Made by a program: the position numbers and the translations under genes | Shown here: positions 18,001 to 21,098 of the stretch, piece after piece | Layout: every line of letters begins with the position of its first letter | Position numbering within the stretch: position 1 is the stretch's first letter | Notes under the pieces: model-generated | Database searches by the model: none | What the model was told of the DNA's origin: nothing | Seen by the model: the letters and a program-made list of their open reading frames with translations, nothing else | DNA from: a bacterium | GTDB lineage: Bacteria; Margulisbacteria; Marinamargulisbacteria; UBA817; JAQBTH01 | Direction: 5' to 3' | NCBI GenBank assembly: GCA_027623425.1 | Contig: JAQBTH010000014.1 | Location: forward strand, 1 to 34,367 | DNA: 34,367 nt

Positions 18001-18826
18001 CATAGGTAAATTGCGCCGAATCGATCATAAACGAATGGATCGCCAATATTATCTCCTCAGCGCTTTTCCCCGAATACCCTGATGGAAACAAACTGCCTAA
18101 CAAGGCTTGTAATTGCGCTTCCTCGGATGCGGATAAATCTAAATAATGGTGGGCCTGGGCAAAATCCACCTGTTCTGGACTCTCGGCAATCGTGCCTGCT
18201 GGGTAATGCGCCATGGTATGGTAGGACGAATACAGGCTTGTATCATGGGATTGGGGTTGAGGGATGCCTAAAGTGTAGGCAAGTGTGGTGCCAGTACTGC
18301 TATCGGAAATCGTAATAATAGGCTCGTAATGGCCAAACAAACTAATTGCCGATACCGCTGAAACTGAGGCTGTGGCATTGCCTGCTCGTTCCACGATTGC
18401 AGCCATAACGGCGGCTTCGACTCGGGTCAAGCGCTCTAAGTCTAAGGCACTGGAATGTGAGAGTTGACCTTGGCAACTGCAGGCCGCATGCGCAGCCGCG
18501 AGCTGGTGCTCAAGTGAGTCTGACGAATTAAGATATCCTGCTTCAATGAGGGCATCGAGTAACGCCTGGATTGACGGGTGTTGTGCGGTAAAGTTTTCGG
18601 TGGAGGCATCGGCTGTAAGTTCGGCAAGCAGGGTGTGGTATGGCACCAGTGTTGCCTCAGAGAGTGTAACGCTAAGTGGTGAAGCGTCCTGAACAATGGT
18701 CTCATCTGGCAATACCCGAACCGCCATATCGTCTACGGATAAATATTGTTGTTGCTCGGTTTCCGAGACGAGTTCACCTGAACCGCCTTGGACTACACCT
18801 GTAATGCCCTGATCTACAACAACCAT
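38..18826 (-). CDS. Giant mosaic protein (6262 aa): N-terminal duplicated transglutaminase-like cysteine protease domains, Pro-repeat stalks, TM/helical hairpin modules, long C-terminal alpha-helical solenoid
   Basis: Uninterrupted 18.8-kb ORF; ATG at 18824-18826 preceded by a strong SD (minus-strand TAAGGAG, about 18832-18838); TATAAT further upstream; domain motifs recognisable in the translation. Confidence 0.95.
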   Translation of the reverse strand: MVVVDQGITGVVQGGSGELVSETEQQQYLSVDDMAVRVLPDETIVQDASPLSVTLSEATLVPYHTLLAELTADASTENFTAQHPSIQALLDALIEAGYLNSSDSLEHQLAAAHAACSCQGQLSHSSALDLERLTRVEAAVMAAIVERAGNATASVSAVSAISLFGHYEPIITISDSSTGTTLAYTLGIPQPQSHDTSLYSSYHTMAHYPAGTIAESPEQVDFAQAHHYLDLSASEEAQLQALLGSLFPSGYSGKSAEEIILAIHSFMIDSAQFTYVPEDEDRDHWRRIDDILQTRTGDCEDLSNVEASLLHLALTDGGHSDVAQQIRIRVGTVNVLEQSFGHAVVTIAREDGSVLMLDPTDTQLLSDLDISENNHLDYTYFQDIFEFEEYAIYSREGTQVLASEDQLARFRTGGLLPDLPGLPDIPGLPDSPEGPDTPEWPDFPDMPDGYLFPALPGLDWILQRVGEINDVDLPSIEEIFGLDFRTTSEIEQDILDQEREEIGAPTENIWTIQASDYSELAASLGVTAQDIVTALTSNGYIDSSGYMTDAVDIHNPAFNFELGPNFTDVQEQQILNRLVDLAPLFIPDTTPYAAGSALAPTTQFGRMLEDATMQFEDEMVRITRNLTLSTNPDVDANFSPYVSNNDGLFLEVNYEAVFNDLSRFMQLHQVITTMMSTIFTMANTYASIAAKLSGDDSVLTDHQKTRQKMLSQANSLGSKGNETFNSLFSTFEQSFQDVNYQRYKTGMNLIEDEFNDFSDHLTNFFLGDSATIAKQERQYDLATRYYTVATQNRLNAQQASVSLHNFSPSLPRETFVSITTSATPNSFEIWDQLQTQGYLDPSGQLTAAFDATTPLVLDTEFMGIEQQIRARMQTFENSQSLYSDPLIQQLTTSPVEGDYYALNEDVNTALPDVSFDFEFDPNNYGISLSGGTPSMLKAANASGESESGFVTMNTAVMGNAQKALIVMSMLRRMYITLMTAKAQVAEHLSRQLQGNSAATTSFIGDVNFAALDSQLALGMQRVQTIQSHTQKMANLWNEWNKRRINLIKAKDPMRVAFTTTANWAGLMGAVLVMMPHPITQVIGAISLIVGLVANLLGVYRNWHLEQEIDQSMAPLNMPMDTFNYLNIINQTPSNFVGFSMDSSAPVEAAEAFYNNLPVDYATRQLSDYNNAHTYVNSQNPAVQDLLHTEIFPEGLIGLSEDEVVRRVHNFMSNRANFTYAEDLGGDNWATLEDTIANREGDCEDLVNLELSLISAGLQAAGCPDCINRVSARAGQLQAGSVTAGHIVLSYERPNGEIVVLDPTRAQPIENMDNAQSFGQFASQSHFSELFTYRESGTYFSASPLSALASFGIDFEDLFPNLPNLPNLPNIPKIPNIPKIPNIPEIPNIPKIPNVPNVPNLPKIPNLPEIPDIPDVPETPFGLPGVGDILNELLLEPIEGAFWELYNGFSDVLSSVGGATNGVVSTGSGILNFIFDAIPSTILGVGLPIGDIIMPPLNALFGAVSTGSGEVGDDAEEGARNTFSNIFEPVFDAIAGFTVPVGSFFSNLGQAIPLPRPDGFSQVPEYMGDAFSSDQLGGWTSAISGFVPQLFGAVINPVTDFIGDVGGQAGVLINDLTGDEDDPYAAPEAGDEDEPGQDTPTVVRNAAHMLANYSSLIAAGQQEEQLIMRELQDVANLGNASESIFLDIGAGQVVIDPTHQAALKDQLRLIQERMRLAYHSIKVITDHLRTIAANLGETGKAKSVGGMESIFNAQFKILNDVLGLQSYVYGQMQTAVRHNAQVEKTRFYQDLNLIITIPSTIVGLIFPPFLPVAQTMSGVLTETFNYFINPYEAYHLHDFNDLELQHDGRYENEHAQVSLNAFSDLVVGLSPPVTEQDIWDELLRTGYIDSEGTITDKFRSEPFVLSSTTADGTPNFSDPAYSHGINGTLQRQIQTVLEYEEHSSLTILREAMDHPLLDAGGRNIAFSSESKVVDFNFFIAARERIVNKSIQQSLYLMMRTAWSAKLLALTGSLKGSATTELNLLSSVDIVEREINRDLDELGLIQTYKKAEADALTSRYVADKRFEKAIMEAVVTAIFAFVGIVFQFRNILTYLFFTKMIADMIHGFHHAFGLGSDNDIYTSEEETDIRNEEVLINYGGTDAFGLNFTGVNWINFAKNNIDIKRLWFHWTFMLKSQESFAEGYQNIAEKLGESTGSLSFSRALSSATNTAKNIEESNLQDKYSKASAYQSRHQAIQDERYETIVEMIRFVLHVLILKVQAYIYSLLRGGRIRMDGSQLGMKGMGLPNQAHTKAESALREGVGSGPIKTATGWVGRNVILRTGRWSSAITLYALSNLDQIFRLVANVIRSEELEEKRDREVRARLEAAMNDPAFQSATEMERLLYLNKLKKGGTEMDTDLVQKINSHQQAISIFIQTLILRTQKKIYDIMRHTVNESGNVIANINHRISIKSLTESETVAEHEMTEGVKDVLALFGQRERPTGVGGAAYAWGSGMFFMGRTAMHAFDRPLSYYPSTAYYQTARVPRAVLAYQRTAENVIDRTQKQLARYLNRDRDDYLELTAHGQDDETNRFYQGYIANRISFFNTMAQINQMVEAHDTLGPEQSASILVMLNQAQDNLSTMAGIANSILPPTPHYTAMYEFFERNSFHPWREMILPHRGNVVALAGNFSSFVSTYGLAMLINERRNPSAPAAREKVLKSLADVLYQKDGDKRGAMRTDRLSAMANQLAFLSRQSQEHSRETIGLFEEMLRPRLLDDAKDDQNQAMLQEVAAHLLVANKDSARSKMIMLMDLYRDKETGTINSRELLELLYNPSNTNQSLYHIAGAYGTTVLLKHMIHAFKPVSSKRENPFAIMTRDHEMAVLFEKWIFDEQASSRFAELYRSVYFAKDKPNRSIAASLWERFQRNISDWKHNPFGAPDYEKRMGKVLEASLATMELTTDKVAAERQLRGLINFYIHSAGLPNNAVQAKLIQIIANANRQQVFKLLSELQNAHQDPDSSLYINTQKLVQLLAKELKISPDLFNREIGQFHEERVRQNWNTRNFAENFSELENGILHLNLDYLNLDKKASSVRHNVRHSIQTIKGVITYLDAVDAGSFPHSMQTVRNQMRQILLSLLPAHATGLNTTQREAITGAFRDEIQAIINGGLDGQLNRLALPESIQQHAAHLTADHQQILESVWQLGFLDYDFQQEADVTAFKARAETVKEQLLPMINEPDLKERFSKQFDVYISNVIAGVPNEMATNLTQVLDMFTTSVNSSVFQEMDNMLAYDEHNPVQSREVRHQAVAWLINRMETMKGKNPFASLYVANLLKVAMRAIDIKLLSKQLGGRFDNAILEDGDRDYLANTELSRSLLEELGLDAVITQVERNNTGKLVAKLLHPARGGMTKELDHSELDVFIRQNAKGIHEVEAMTHSAARQVKLAQFIQGIYSGNPFVPPGMTAEMAEPFMENIATRLLRKVGSTTLSRVTLDYLATVMGLSLQEAAGLMEQLRQAGFIDRLGYVTEAFSEQLPADEIPEWLEDVWQPVSSAFADIQAMASKQAFAQVLKWLDSEVSATILVRLFTDITGNMDEFNSLMETFGMIPHRDKQVDILGKIAELFESQIVIGSLNPEESGLVKAKIFEAIISRHPQLEESALRQVVHPLKPKLLASLTKGSATEAGMYERALAVMPRHLLDVRTEDTPDAQEKLKIHQLKTDLDVIRSAISLTADAPPHERAQTVKDAQTVTQQLMALRIFGDERAITVAMDNLRALASNPPAIGRLAHIAVLNPILTNMQTIAESLEESQDQTQAIHLAQEAKDQTSSLPVRLAKTLEAAQLIRNLTANIGGRRYDLMQDVAAGLTNSIIIKNPALTVQDALSILFVAPHVSKDVLEKLNSDLKIPALVSAISNHMAAIGPFDSQMKRLSRIISQIRQLPGGVAHLRGFDETSIILDSGLTSLQSELQESHLSHHVVLTKLAALGQEMNGGQLGNAFIQIGRHNQAELLNAPRQLNKLEQAIYALPTTQDTHLNRVKRTVAGALINSHLARRKDNQVTAVIPTVIRLIQSIPTEDQDTFWGQFSVQKKALLVRDLAPLLHANSPDRNVAIQTLNQLMKRNPTELVQGLNSLAETKDATTLSHETWVADIAFIPEMQNVFDAMISMDQSGFADSQWAALYATAISQLPEGADPLGGISDRSRHRIIKYAKASDLGRFLAAASRTDGPYKELWIREVIRMRPQALDVALLPHDQIPAEWQSRLAERVSVIALREVAQQLRLPEEKRMPTLISAIGPAAVKAVLNYAFEHAPNEEVFMRLMRQTILDNPAGALQFLGAQSISDEHRVDILSRFNMNNESDVWLLSQVFSPKIVNIDALERLYDSLNKLPDATQRGTMTGLFLGQFTLRNADFLSRHFYHIRSSALRMGILNSLSVQWRRNKTREAWAMVPNAQKIRILAMTIGIRPAALDAVNSTNEIELWNTIRNYAFENAHDPMVLKHIQTQLITLLNGDTVSLFSATDNNTVRATFALQQATLLHDAHTEFQDKLTARQRFPMLFTKNENEIAQFVDYLNINHFSATSDTARLLLTMSRQLQKDINDIPEANRPYANAIRAMLAVRAYTIAQKIGYSNAISSLASHNPQSLSDALDTLAAQIDGIDPLFTDQEHRELIRLSGFPTPVDVALESGDSADAFPVLKAQVERIADDLQRFSSLNRFRLGDGYIPTADGPAMSHHQLGLKLPAYHRLARTMEQQLNSLARKDLQTISETHVTEHQGHLSSKQSVINNLETIRDQMGVAVAEGRLMALLNGRPMSLQQPITAGNANPLGMTTLIVDSASARNIKNGDTIQVESRVNGRLIKESKQAMMVDESSGQISVMGAFTNSFDQHAQVKVASWVDAQGRAHTTQDRWGHNGLATTINELAKQDLIEAQQFAMATIAFYRAAAHGNVPGLGTPEDALTRLGHLQAVSNFVHSIQTGELATFPFIQDEINRLSMDLQGTLEAVVGNLGHYTKENRERVMRTIRDLEAVSGPDVQRAVHDVLSSDQTSNNGVIHGMENLVILQGYAEELIAGGISDANHQLGLNSAVVEQDLDRFAKRLDQLFQEVPSAHHGILCGMIMSAVQGKLSAGNSQKVNPIGQIRSLLPKLALIADIAIRFPNHESELGLPSVKAFAKAALTQITNTRGQFPKDRHLLQPLARLMTHVNIALPSDVGTKEFSGLSADQKTLVGLQMQLGDQQFDELIQLVSVRNGNLADAMTLTQEFEKAQRFSFSHRVEESVMRRLTDETISKIQITQSAKRGDVTLTLATAEGLEPGNWISLSRQLNGAYRIVEIRGNRVTLNRPLTESVDAGSTIDPAATLVRRMIDDPVVQLSDFDTNPPLAISATDIWLNLKVSGVLDHEGRLVRGIDPENMAGIFPPELFPSAVAQAHALKHIKGVLESKTHLEGYHLSDFLKVRMIARLIKRKPETGFAVLGMLDKNSTLKHKVLASMSLDDQSMNDFLIVAMKNQQLDGVLAMVKDYLQRGESTVNYRHFLAGIPGVSEPDARQIVAALKEQLLLDDKGKVLDRFNPQIQITLNLPHHLRQYDKAIRTIITQVKEKEAIERDVDRYVLTYHKEKLRGSMSEHQMNVFATKAIYHITETFGQVPRMARFLDEVGGIQLLSLRNPTVVVSPAFNGMWQKVIRQYMYRYPTLHHNVSGEYLNRPDIGHHDFSKGKYHLDIVTDNILKWVDEETAAFEAYDARPKSQKTSGGLYGDIVRHERPLGIGEHDEGLTELQRRLTELEDGLQEDQIPRPEFEARNDHAYRFLMPLLTQPDVPSSAYTKIERFKLKTHYTRYMVQRHPRHLIHMIKRASEVEETKEKGRGMEYFRDMMLMINERLSHSHFIGGSNYLSENEADLQAERLKFMADIIEVSNRPVTPSLNSDFNAAVTIKRLSEDDKARALSCMMMDPHSQKPRPITSVVDDWFDAYDAARLKKDTRPMKNPQHVELKMVDAVNPFSATPYAHKVSETDFIVMLLTFENVMGTQNFQRFLRGQGYDDISSRALQRIGTLETESERKRLISAVAKLEAKIANGLTENEVVARLGRLAPVMQNAISQDAFARGAAHIDLVAQGPGDPLNTVTIDPQNMEQLRHISVGKGIVINDQSYRITRIDGGTQLILDRELDQPIGEVIRAGIDHTMPYREDYFLSIVEAHPHPRLVQDIRDTLYPEGNFPEIGIKAESLAFKVMPKEDVSIVGHLRRAKQAMTGMTLKEQFVGYFGRLVEVVEWTQAFEKSQRAPGLSVSADTGSYSV
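370..565 (-). other. Small beta module near C-terminus (copy c)
   Basis: NTVTIDPQNMEQLRHISVGKGIVINDQSYRITRIDGGTQLILDRELDQPIGEVIRAG. Confidence 0.5.
2835..3060 (-). other. Small beta module in solenoid (copy b)
   Basis: RGDVTLTLATAEGLEPGNWISLSRQLNGAYRIVEIRGNRVTLNRPLTESVDAGSTI. Confidence 0.55.
4215..4455 (-). other. Small beta module in solenoid (copy a)
   Basis: GMTTLIVDSASARNIKNGDTIQVESRVNGRLIKES...DESSGQISVMGAFTNSFDQHAQVKV. Confidence 0.5.
12515..12635 (-). other. Hydrophobic/TM segment in the 6262-aa protein
   Basis: AIMEAVVTAIFAFVGIVFQFRNILTYLFFTKMIADMI. Confidence 0.7.
13350..13463 (-). other. Hydrophobic/TM segment in the 6262-aa protein
   Basis: LNLIITIPSTIVGLIFPPFLPVAQTMSGVLTETFNYF. 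Confidence 0.7.
14565..14760 (-). repeat. Pro-repeat stalk 2 (NLPNIPKIPNIPKIPNIPEIPNIPKIPNVPNVPN...)
   Basis: Tripeptide repeat in the protein, DNA minisatellite in its core. Confidence 0.9.
14652..14723. repeat. Four tandem 18-bp units GGTATTT(T/C)GGGTATGTTT
   Basis: Units at 14652-14669, 14670-14687, 14688-14705, 14706-14723; one substitution (C at 14677) seen. Confidence 0.93.
14900..15240 (-). other. Transglutaminase-like cysteine protease domain, copy 2
   Basis: NWATLEDTIANREGDCEDLVNLELSLISAGL...AGHIVLSYERPNGEIVVLDPTRAQ: same triad order; Cys TGC at 15101-15103. Confidence 0.8.
15528..15642 (-). other. Hydrophobic/TM hairpin segment in the 6262-aa protein
   Basis: NWAGLMGAVLVMMPHPITQVIGAISLIVGLVANLLGVY. 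Confidence 0.75.
17485..17590 (-). repeat. Pro-repeat stalk 1 (LPDLPGLPDIPGLPDSPEGPDTPEWPDFPDMPDG)
   Basis: Degenerate xPD/xPG tripeptide repeat directly after transglutaminase-like copy 1. Confidence 0.85.
17740..18065 (-). other. Transglutaminase-like cysteine protease (BTLCP-type) domain, copy 1
   Basis: DHWRRIDDILQTRTGDCEDLSNVEASLLHLAL...FGHAVVTIAREDGSVLMLDPTD: Cys (TGT at 17930-17932), GH and D of a C-H-D triad in conserved order. Confidence 0.8.
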
Positions 18827-18835
18827 CGAGACTCC

Positions 18836-18865
18836 TTACCTAAGAATTGACCCCCTCCACAACAT
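18836..18865 (-). other. Possible 9-codon leader ORF (MLWRGSILR*)
   Basis: ATG TTG TGG AGG GGG TCA ATT CTT AGG TAA; its stop overlaps the SD of the giant gene; no strong SD of its own. Confidence 0.25.
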
Positions 18866-18882
18866 GGAGAGCCCATTCTAAT

Positions 18883-18888
18883 ATTATA
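18883..18888 (-). promoter_or_regulatory. Candidate -10 element TATAAT for the 6262-aa gene
   Basis: Exact TATAAT on the minus strand, about 57 nt upstream of the start codon; -35 weak. Confidence 0.5.
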
Positions 18889-18891
18889 TCG

Positions 18892-18909
18892 TATTTAGCG
18901 CGCTAAATA
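18892..18909. promoter_or_regulatory. 18-bp perfect palindrome TATTTAGCGCGCTAAATA, candidate operator
   Basis: Perfect inverted repeat in the noncoding gap, in the -10/-35 spacer region next to TATAAT. Confidence 0.6.
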
Positions 18910-18941
18910 TTGCACGGAATCTTGGTAAATTAGATCGATAT

Positions 18942-19706
18942 TTACCGTTTTCTGGCCTCTTCGATACGCTGGTTGATGGTAATGACCAATTTTGAGAGTA
19001 GTTCTCTTAGAAAACGGGATGTTTGAGAATTGACGACAACCGTGTTTTCGAGGAATTTTGAAATCACATCTGGGCTGGCTTGTAAGCCTTTTGCGCTAAT
19101 ATAGTCATTTATTACGGTTTTGCCATCTTTTGTTACAAGATGTACCAATACCCGTATTCCTGGGCTTGATTGCACTTCATCTAGTCGAAGTGTGTCGTTA
19201 TACAACACAAATTGCACTTCTAAATTCATCACCGCGTCTACCTGTATTTCGTCGCAAAAGAAGGTGACTTTATTTTCACTTAACTTGGGAAATCGACCGT
19301 ACCCACCTGGCACATAGATGGCATCTGGGTTTTGCGCAGTAGTAAACCCCGTATCTTGAAACGCGGTGTAGGAGAGCGTGTCATTAAAATCGTGGGGTGT
19401 TTTTATCGCAAATCCCTGATTTCTAAAACTATTGATTAGTCGGCTTGCGATATTATTGAAGAATCGACTGTCTTCCGGGGTTGGTGGTTGCGTTCGTTTT
19501 GCTACCACATTAAAGGTGGGTACGATTTCCTGACCATCGCGAATCTCAACCACTGTTCGGTGGATACGGATACCTGTAACGGCAATGGATTCAATTTTTT
19601 GAAGCAAGACATCGTTGTTTTCTTTACAACCACTAACGCCGAGAGAAAGGGCCAAAACTAAGGCTAAAACACACCATTTTGCTGGTTTAAATATCATTGT
19701 GTTCAA
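18942..19706 (-). CDS. Putative lipoprotein (254 aa)
   Basis: N-terminal hydrophobic segment with lipobox (LSLGVSGC-KENND); TTG start 7 nt after AAGGAGG; alternative ATG at 19695-19697. Confidence 0.85.
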   Translation of the reverse strand: MNTMIFKPAKWCVLALVLALSLGVSGCKENNDVLLQKIESIAVTGIRIHRTVVEIRDGQEIVPTFNVVAKRTQPPTPEDSRFFNNIASRLINSFRNQGFAIKTPHDFNDTLSYTAFQDTGFTTAQNPDAIYVPGGYGRFPKLSENKVTFFCDEIQVDAVMNLEVQFVLYNDTLRLDEVQSSPGIRVLVHLVTKDGKTVINDYISAKGLQASPDVISKFLENTVVVNSQTSRFLRELLSKLVITINQRIEEARKR

Positions 19707-19741
19707 TTGATAGCCTCCTTGTACTCTATTTTTGTTTTGAG

Positions 19742-19748
19742 TATTATA
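19742..19748. promoter_or_regulatory. Overlapping divergent -10 elements (plus TATTAT 19742-19747; minus TATAAT 19743-19748)
   Basis: Plus: TTGTAC (19719-19724), 17-bp spacer, TATTAT. Minus: TTGTAG, 18-bp spacer, TATAAT. Confidence 0.45.
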
Positions 19749-19796
19749 GTCACACTAAAACCAATGCTACAAGTTCAGCATGTTCGGAGATTCCCT

Positions 19797-20093
19797 ATGA
19801 CCAACAGAAAAAACCGTATCCAATCTATTATTGAAACAGCTCTATCCCCTACCCATTTAGAGGTTATAGATGATAGCGCGTCACATGCCGAACACTTACC
19901 TGTTTTATCGGGACATGTAAATTCTGAAGAATCCCATTTTCATATTATTGTGGTGTCTGATCGTTTTGAAGGGCTAAACCCCGTTAAGCGACACCGTGAA
20001 GTAAATCAATTGATTGCCAGTGAATTTGATACGGGTTTGCACGCCTTAACAATTAAGACATTTACTCCGGAACAGTGGTCGACTCGGGCTTAA
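19797..20093 (+). CDS. bolA: BolA family protein (98 aa, start MTNRKNR...)
   Basis: HFHIIVVSDRFEGLNPVKRHREVNQLIASEF matches the BolA signature (FxG...RHRxVxxxL); GGAG upstream of ATG 19797; the TTG-extended ORF from 19707 has no family-like N-terminus. Confidence 0.85.
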   Translation: MTNRKNRIQSIIETALSPTHLEVIDDSASHAEHLPVLSGHVNSEESHFHIIVVSDRFEGLNPVKRHREVNQLIASEFDTGLHALTIKTFTPEQWSTRA

Positions 20094-20907
20094 TAGGTTC
20101 TGGTTTTTTCGCCACATAAATAGAAGGCTTAAGATGTGGGGGAACCGATGCTTTTCGGTTGTTTACTCGCATGTACCTGCGGGATTTACCGTAGGATTCG
20201 AATCGCTCTAAGACGCGGCGGTAGTGCATGACCGTCAAATCGATGCGTTTGCTCACCACCGCTTCGTCAATAATGGTGATGGTGATTGTTCGTGGTTTAA
20301 ATAGGGTTGCAAACTTGCTGTTTTCATTGCCTCTTAATTCAAGGTACACGATGCGTAACTGATGTTTAATGGCCAGCATTAATACGTACGGTATTGCCTG
20401 GTGAGATTGGCTAGCCACACGCACCGATTCGATGAGTAAATACCCGGCTTTGGCATAGGGGTCGGCATGAAAGGATTTGGTGGCATAATTTCGAATATCG
20501 AAATCTGTTTCCTTGGGATAAAACCCCATTAAATGCAGCAGCGACTTAAAGGGAAATGCCTTAAAGAATTGAGGGGGTAAAAACTGAAGTTTTTCATAGG
20601 GTAATACAACCAGCATTATCGCAAGGTCGATTCCACTAAAATAATTACTAATAATCGCCGCATGGCTTAATTTGGATAATGTGGCTTTGTCGTACTTTAG
20701 ACGAATACCATTTAACAAAAAGAACAAACGAATCATGGCGCTATGGTAACGAATCAATAACCGGTGGGTTTTTGCCACTTTATACAAAGCCAACACAACG
20801 ACTAACCCACTTAAGTATAGGGCTATATAGGGCAAACGCTGGGTTAAACCAATGCTGGTGACCAGAAAACGAAACAGAACAAATGAATACCGTTTTAGTC
20901 GCATCAT
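20062..20907 (-). CDS. PlsC-like acyltransferase-fold protein with degenerate active site (about 281 aa)
   Basis: N-terminal TM region; NGIRLKYD...IISNYFSGIDLAIML (cf. NHxSxxD), LLIESVRV (cf. FPEGTRS), LFKPRTITITIIDEAV (cf. FKP-x-I-T-V-x-I-G-E-P-I). Start at ATG 20905-20907 overlaps the upstream stop as ATGA; ORF track extends to 20961. Confidence 0.65.
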   Translation of the reverse strand: MMRLKRYSFVLFRFLVTSIGLTQRLPYIALYLSGLVVVLALYKVAKTHRLLIRYHSAMIRLFFLLNGIRLKYDKATLSKLSHAAIISNYFSGIDLAIMLVVLPYEKLQFLPPQFFKAFPFKSLLHLMGFYPKETDFDIRNYATKSFHADPYAKAGYLLIESVRVASQSHQAIPYVLMLAIKHQLRIVYLELRGNENSKFATLFKPRTITITIIDEAVVSKRIDLTVMHYRRVLERFESYGKSRRYMRVNNRKASVPPHLKPSIYVAKKPEPIKPESTTVPE

Positions 20908-21098
20908 CGGTTTAACACCGCCCATATAATGGCCGCTATTATCAATAGCATTGATGGCCATATGCGCACTAAATTAGCTTTCAGAAACCGCACCTCTAAA
21001 CGGGTGATTTCGAAGCCCGTTTCTCGCTTATAATCCTTAATGGTCTTGCCATCAAAGGGTTTGAGTTTAAAGATGTCATTAAAAAGTTCTTTTATCAT
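20904..21098 (-). CDS. Small protein with C-terminal TM (64 aa)
   Basis: ...RIWPSMLLIIAAIIWAVLNR at C-terminus; 4-nt ATGA overlaps with both neighbours. Confidence 0.8.
   Translation of the reverse strand: MIKELFNDIFKLKPFDGKTIKDYKRETGFEITRLEVRFLKANLVRIWPSMLLIIAAIIWAVLNR

Noticed and set aside
38-18826. Recurring NPF tripeptides (NPFAIM, NPFGAP, NPFASL, NPFVPP, NPFSAT) as eukaryotic EH-domain ligands
   Set aside because: A few tripeptides in 6262 residues with NP-rich helix turns is expected; no evidence for a eukaryotic host or exposure
19707-19796. TTG-initiated N-terminal extension of BolA (MIASLYSIFVLSIIV...)
   Set aside because: ATG at 19797 has an upstream GGAG and gives a normal BolA length; the extension overlaps the divergent promoter
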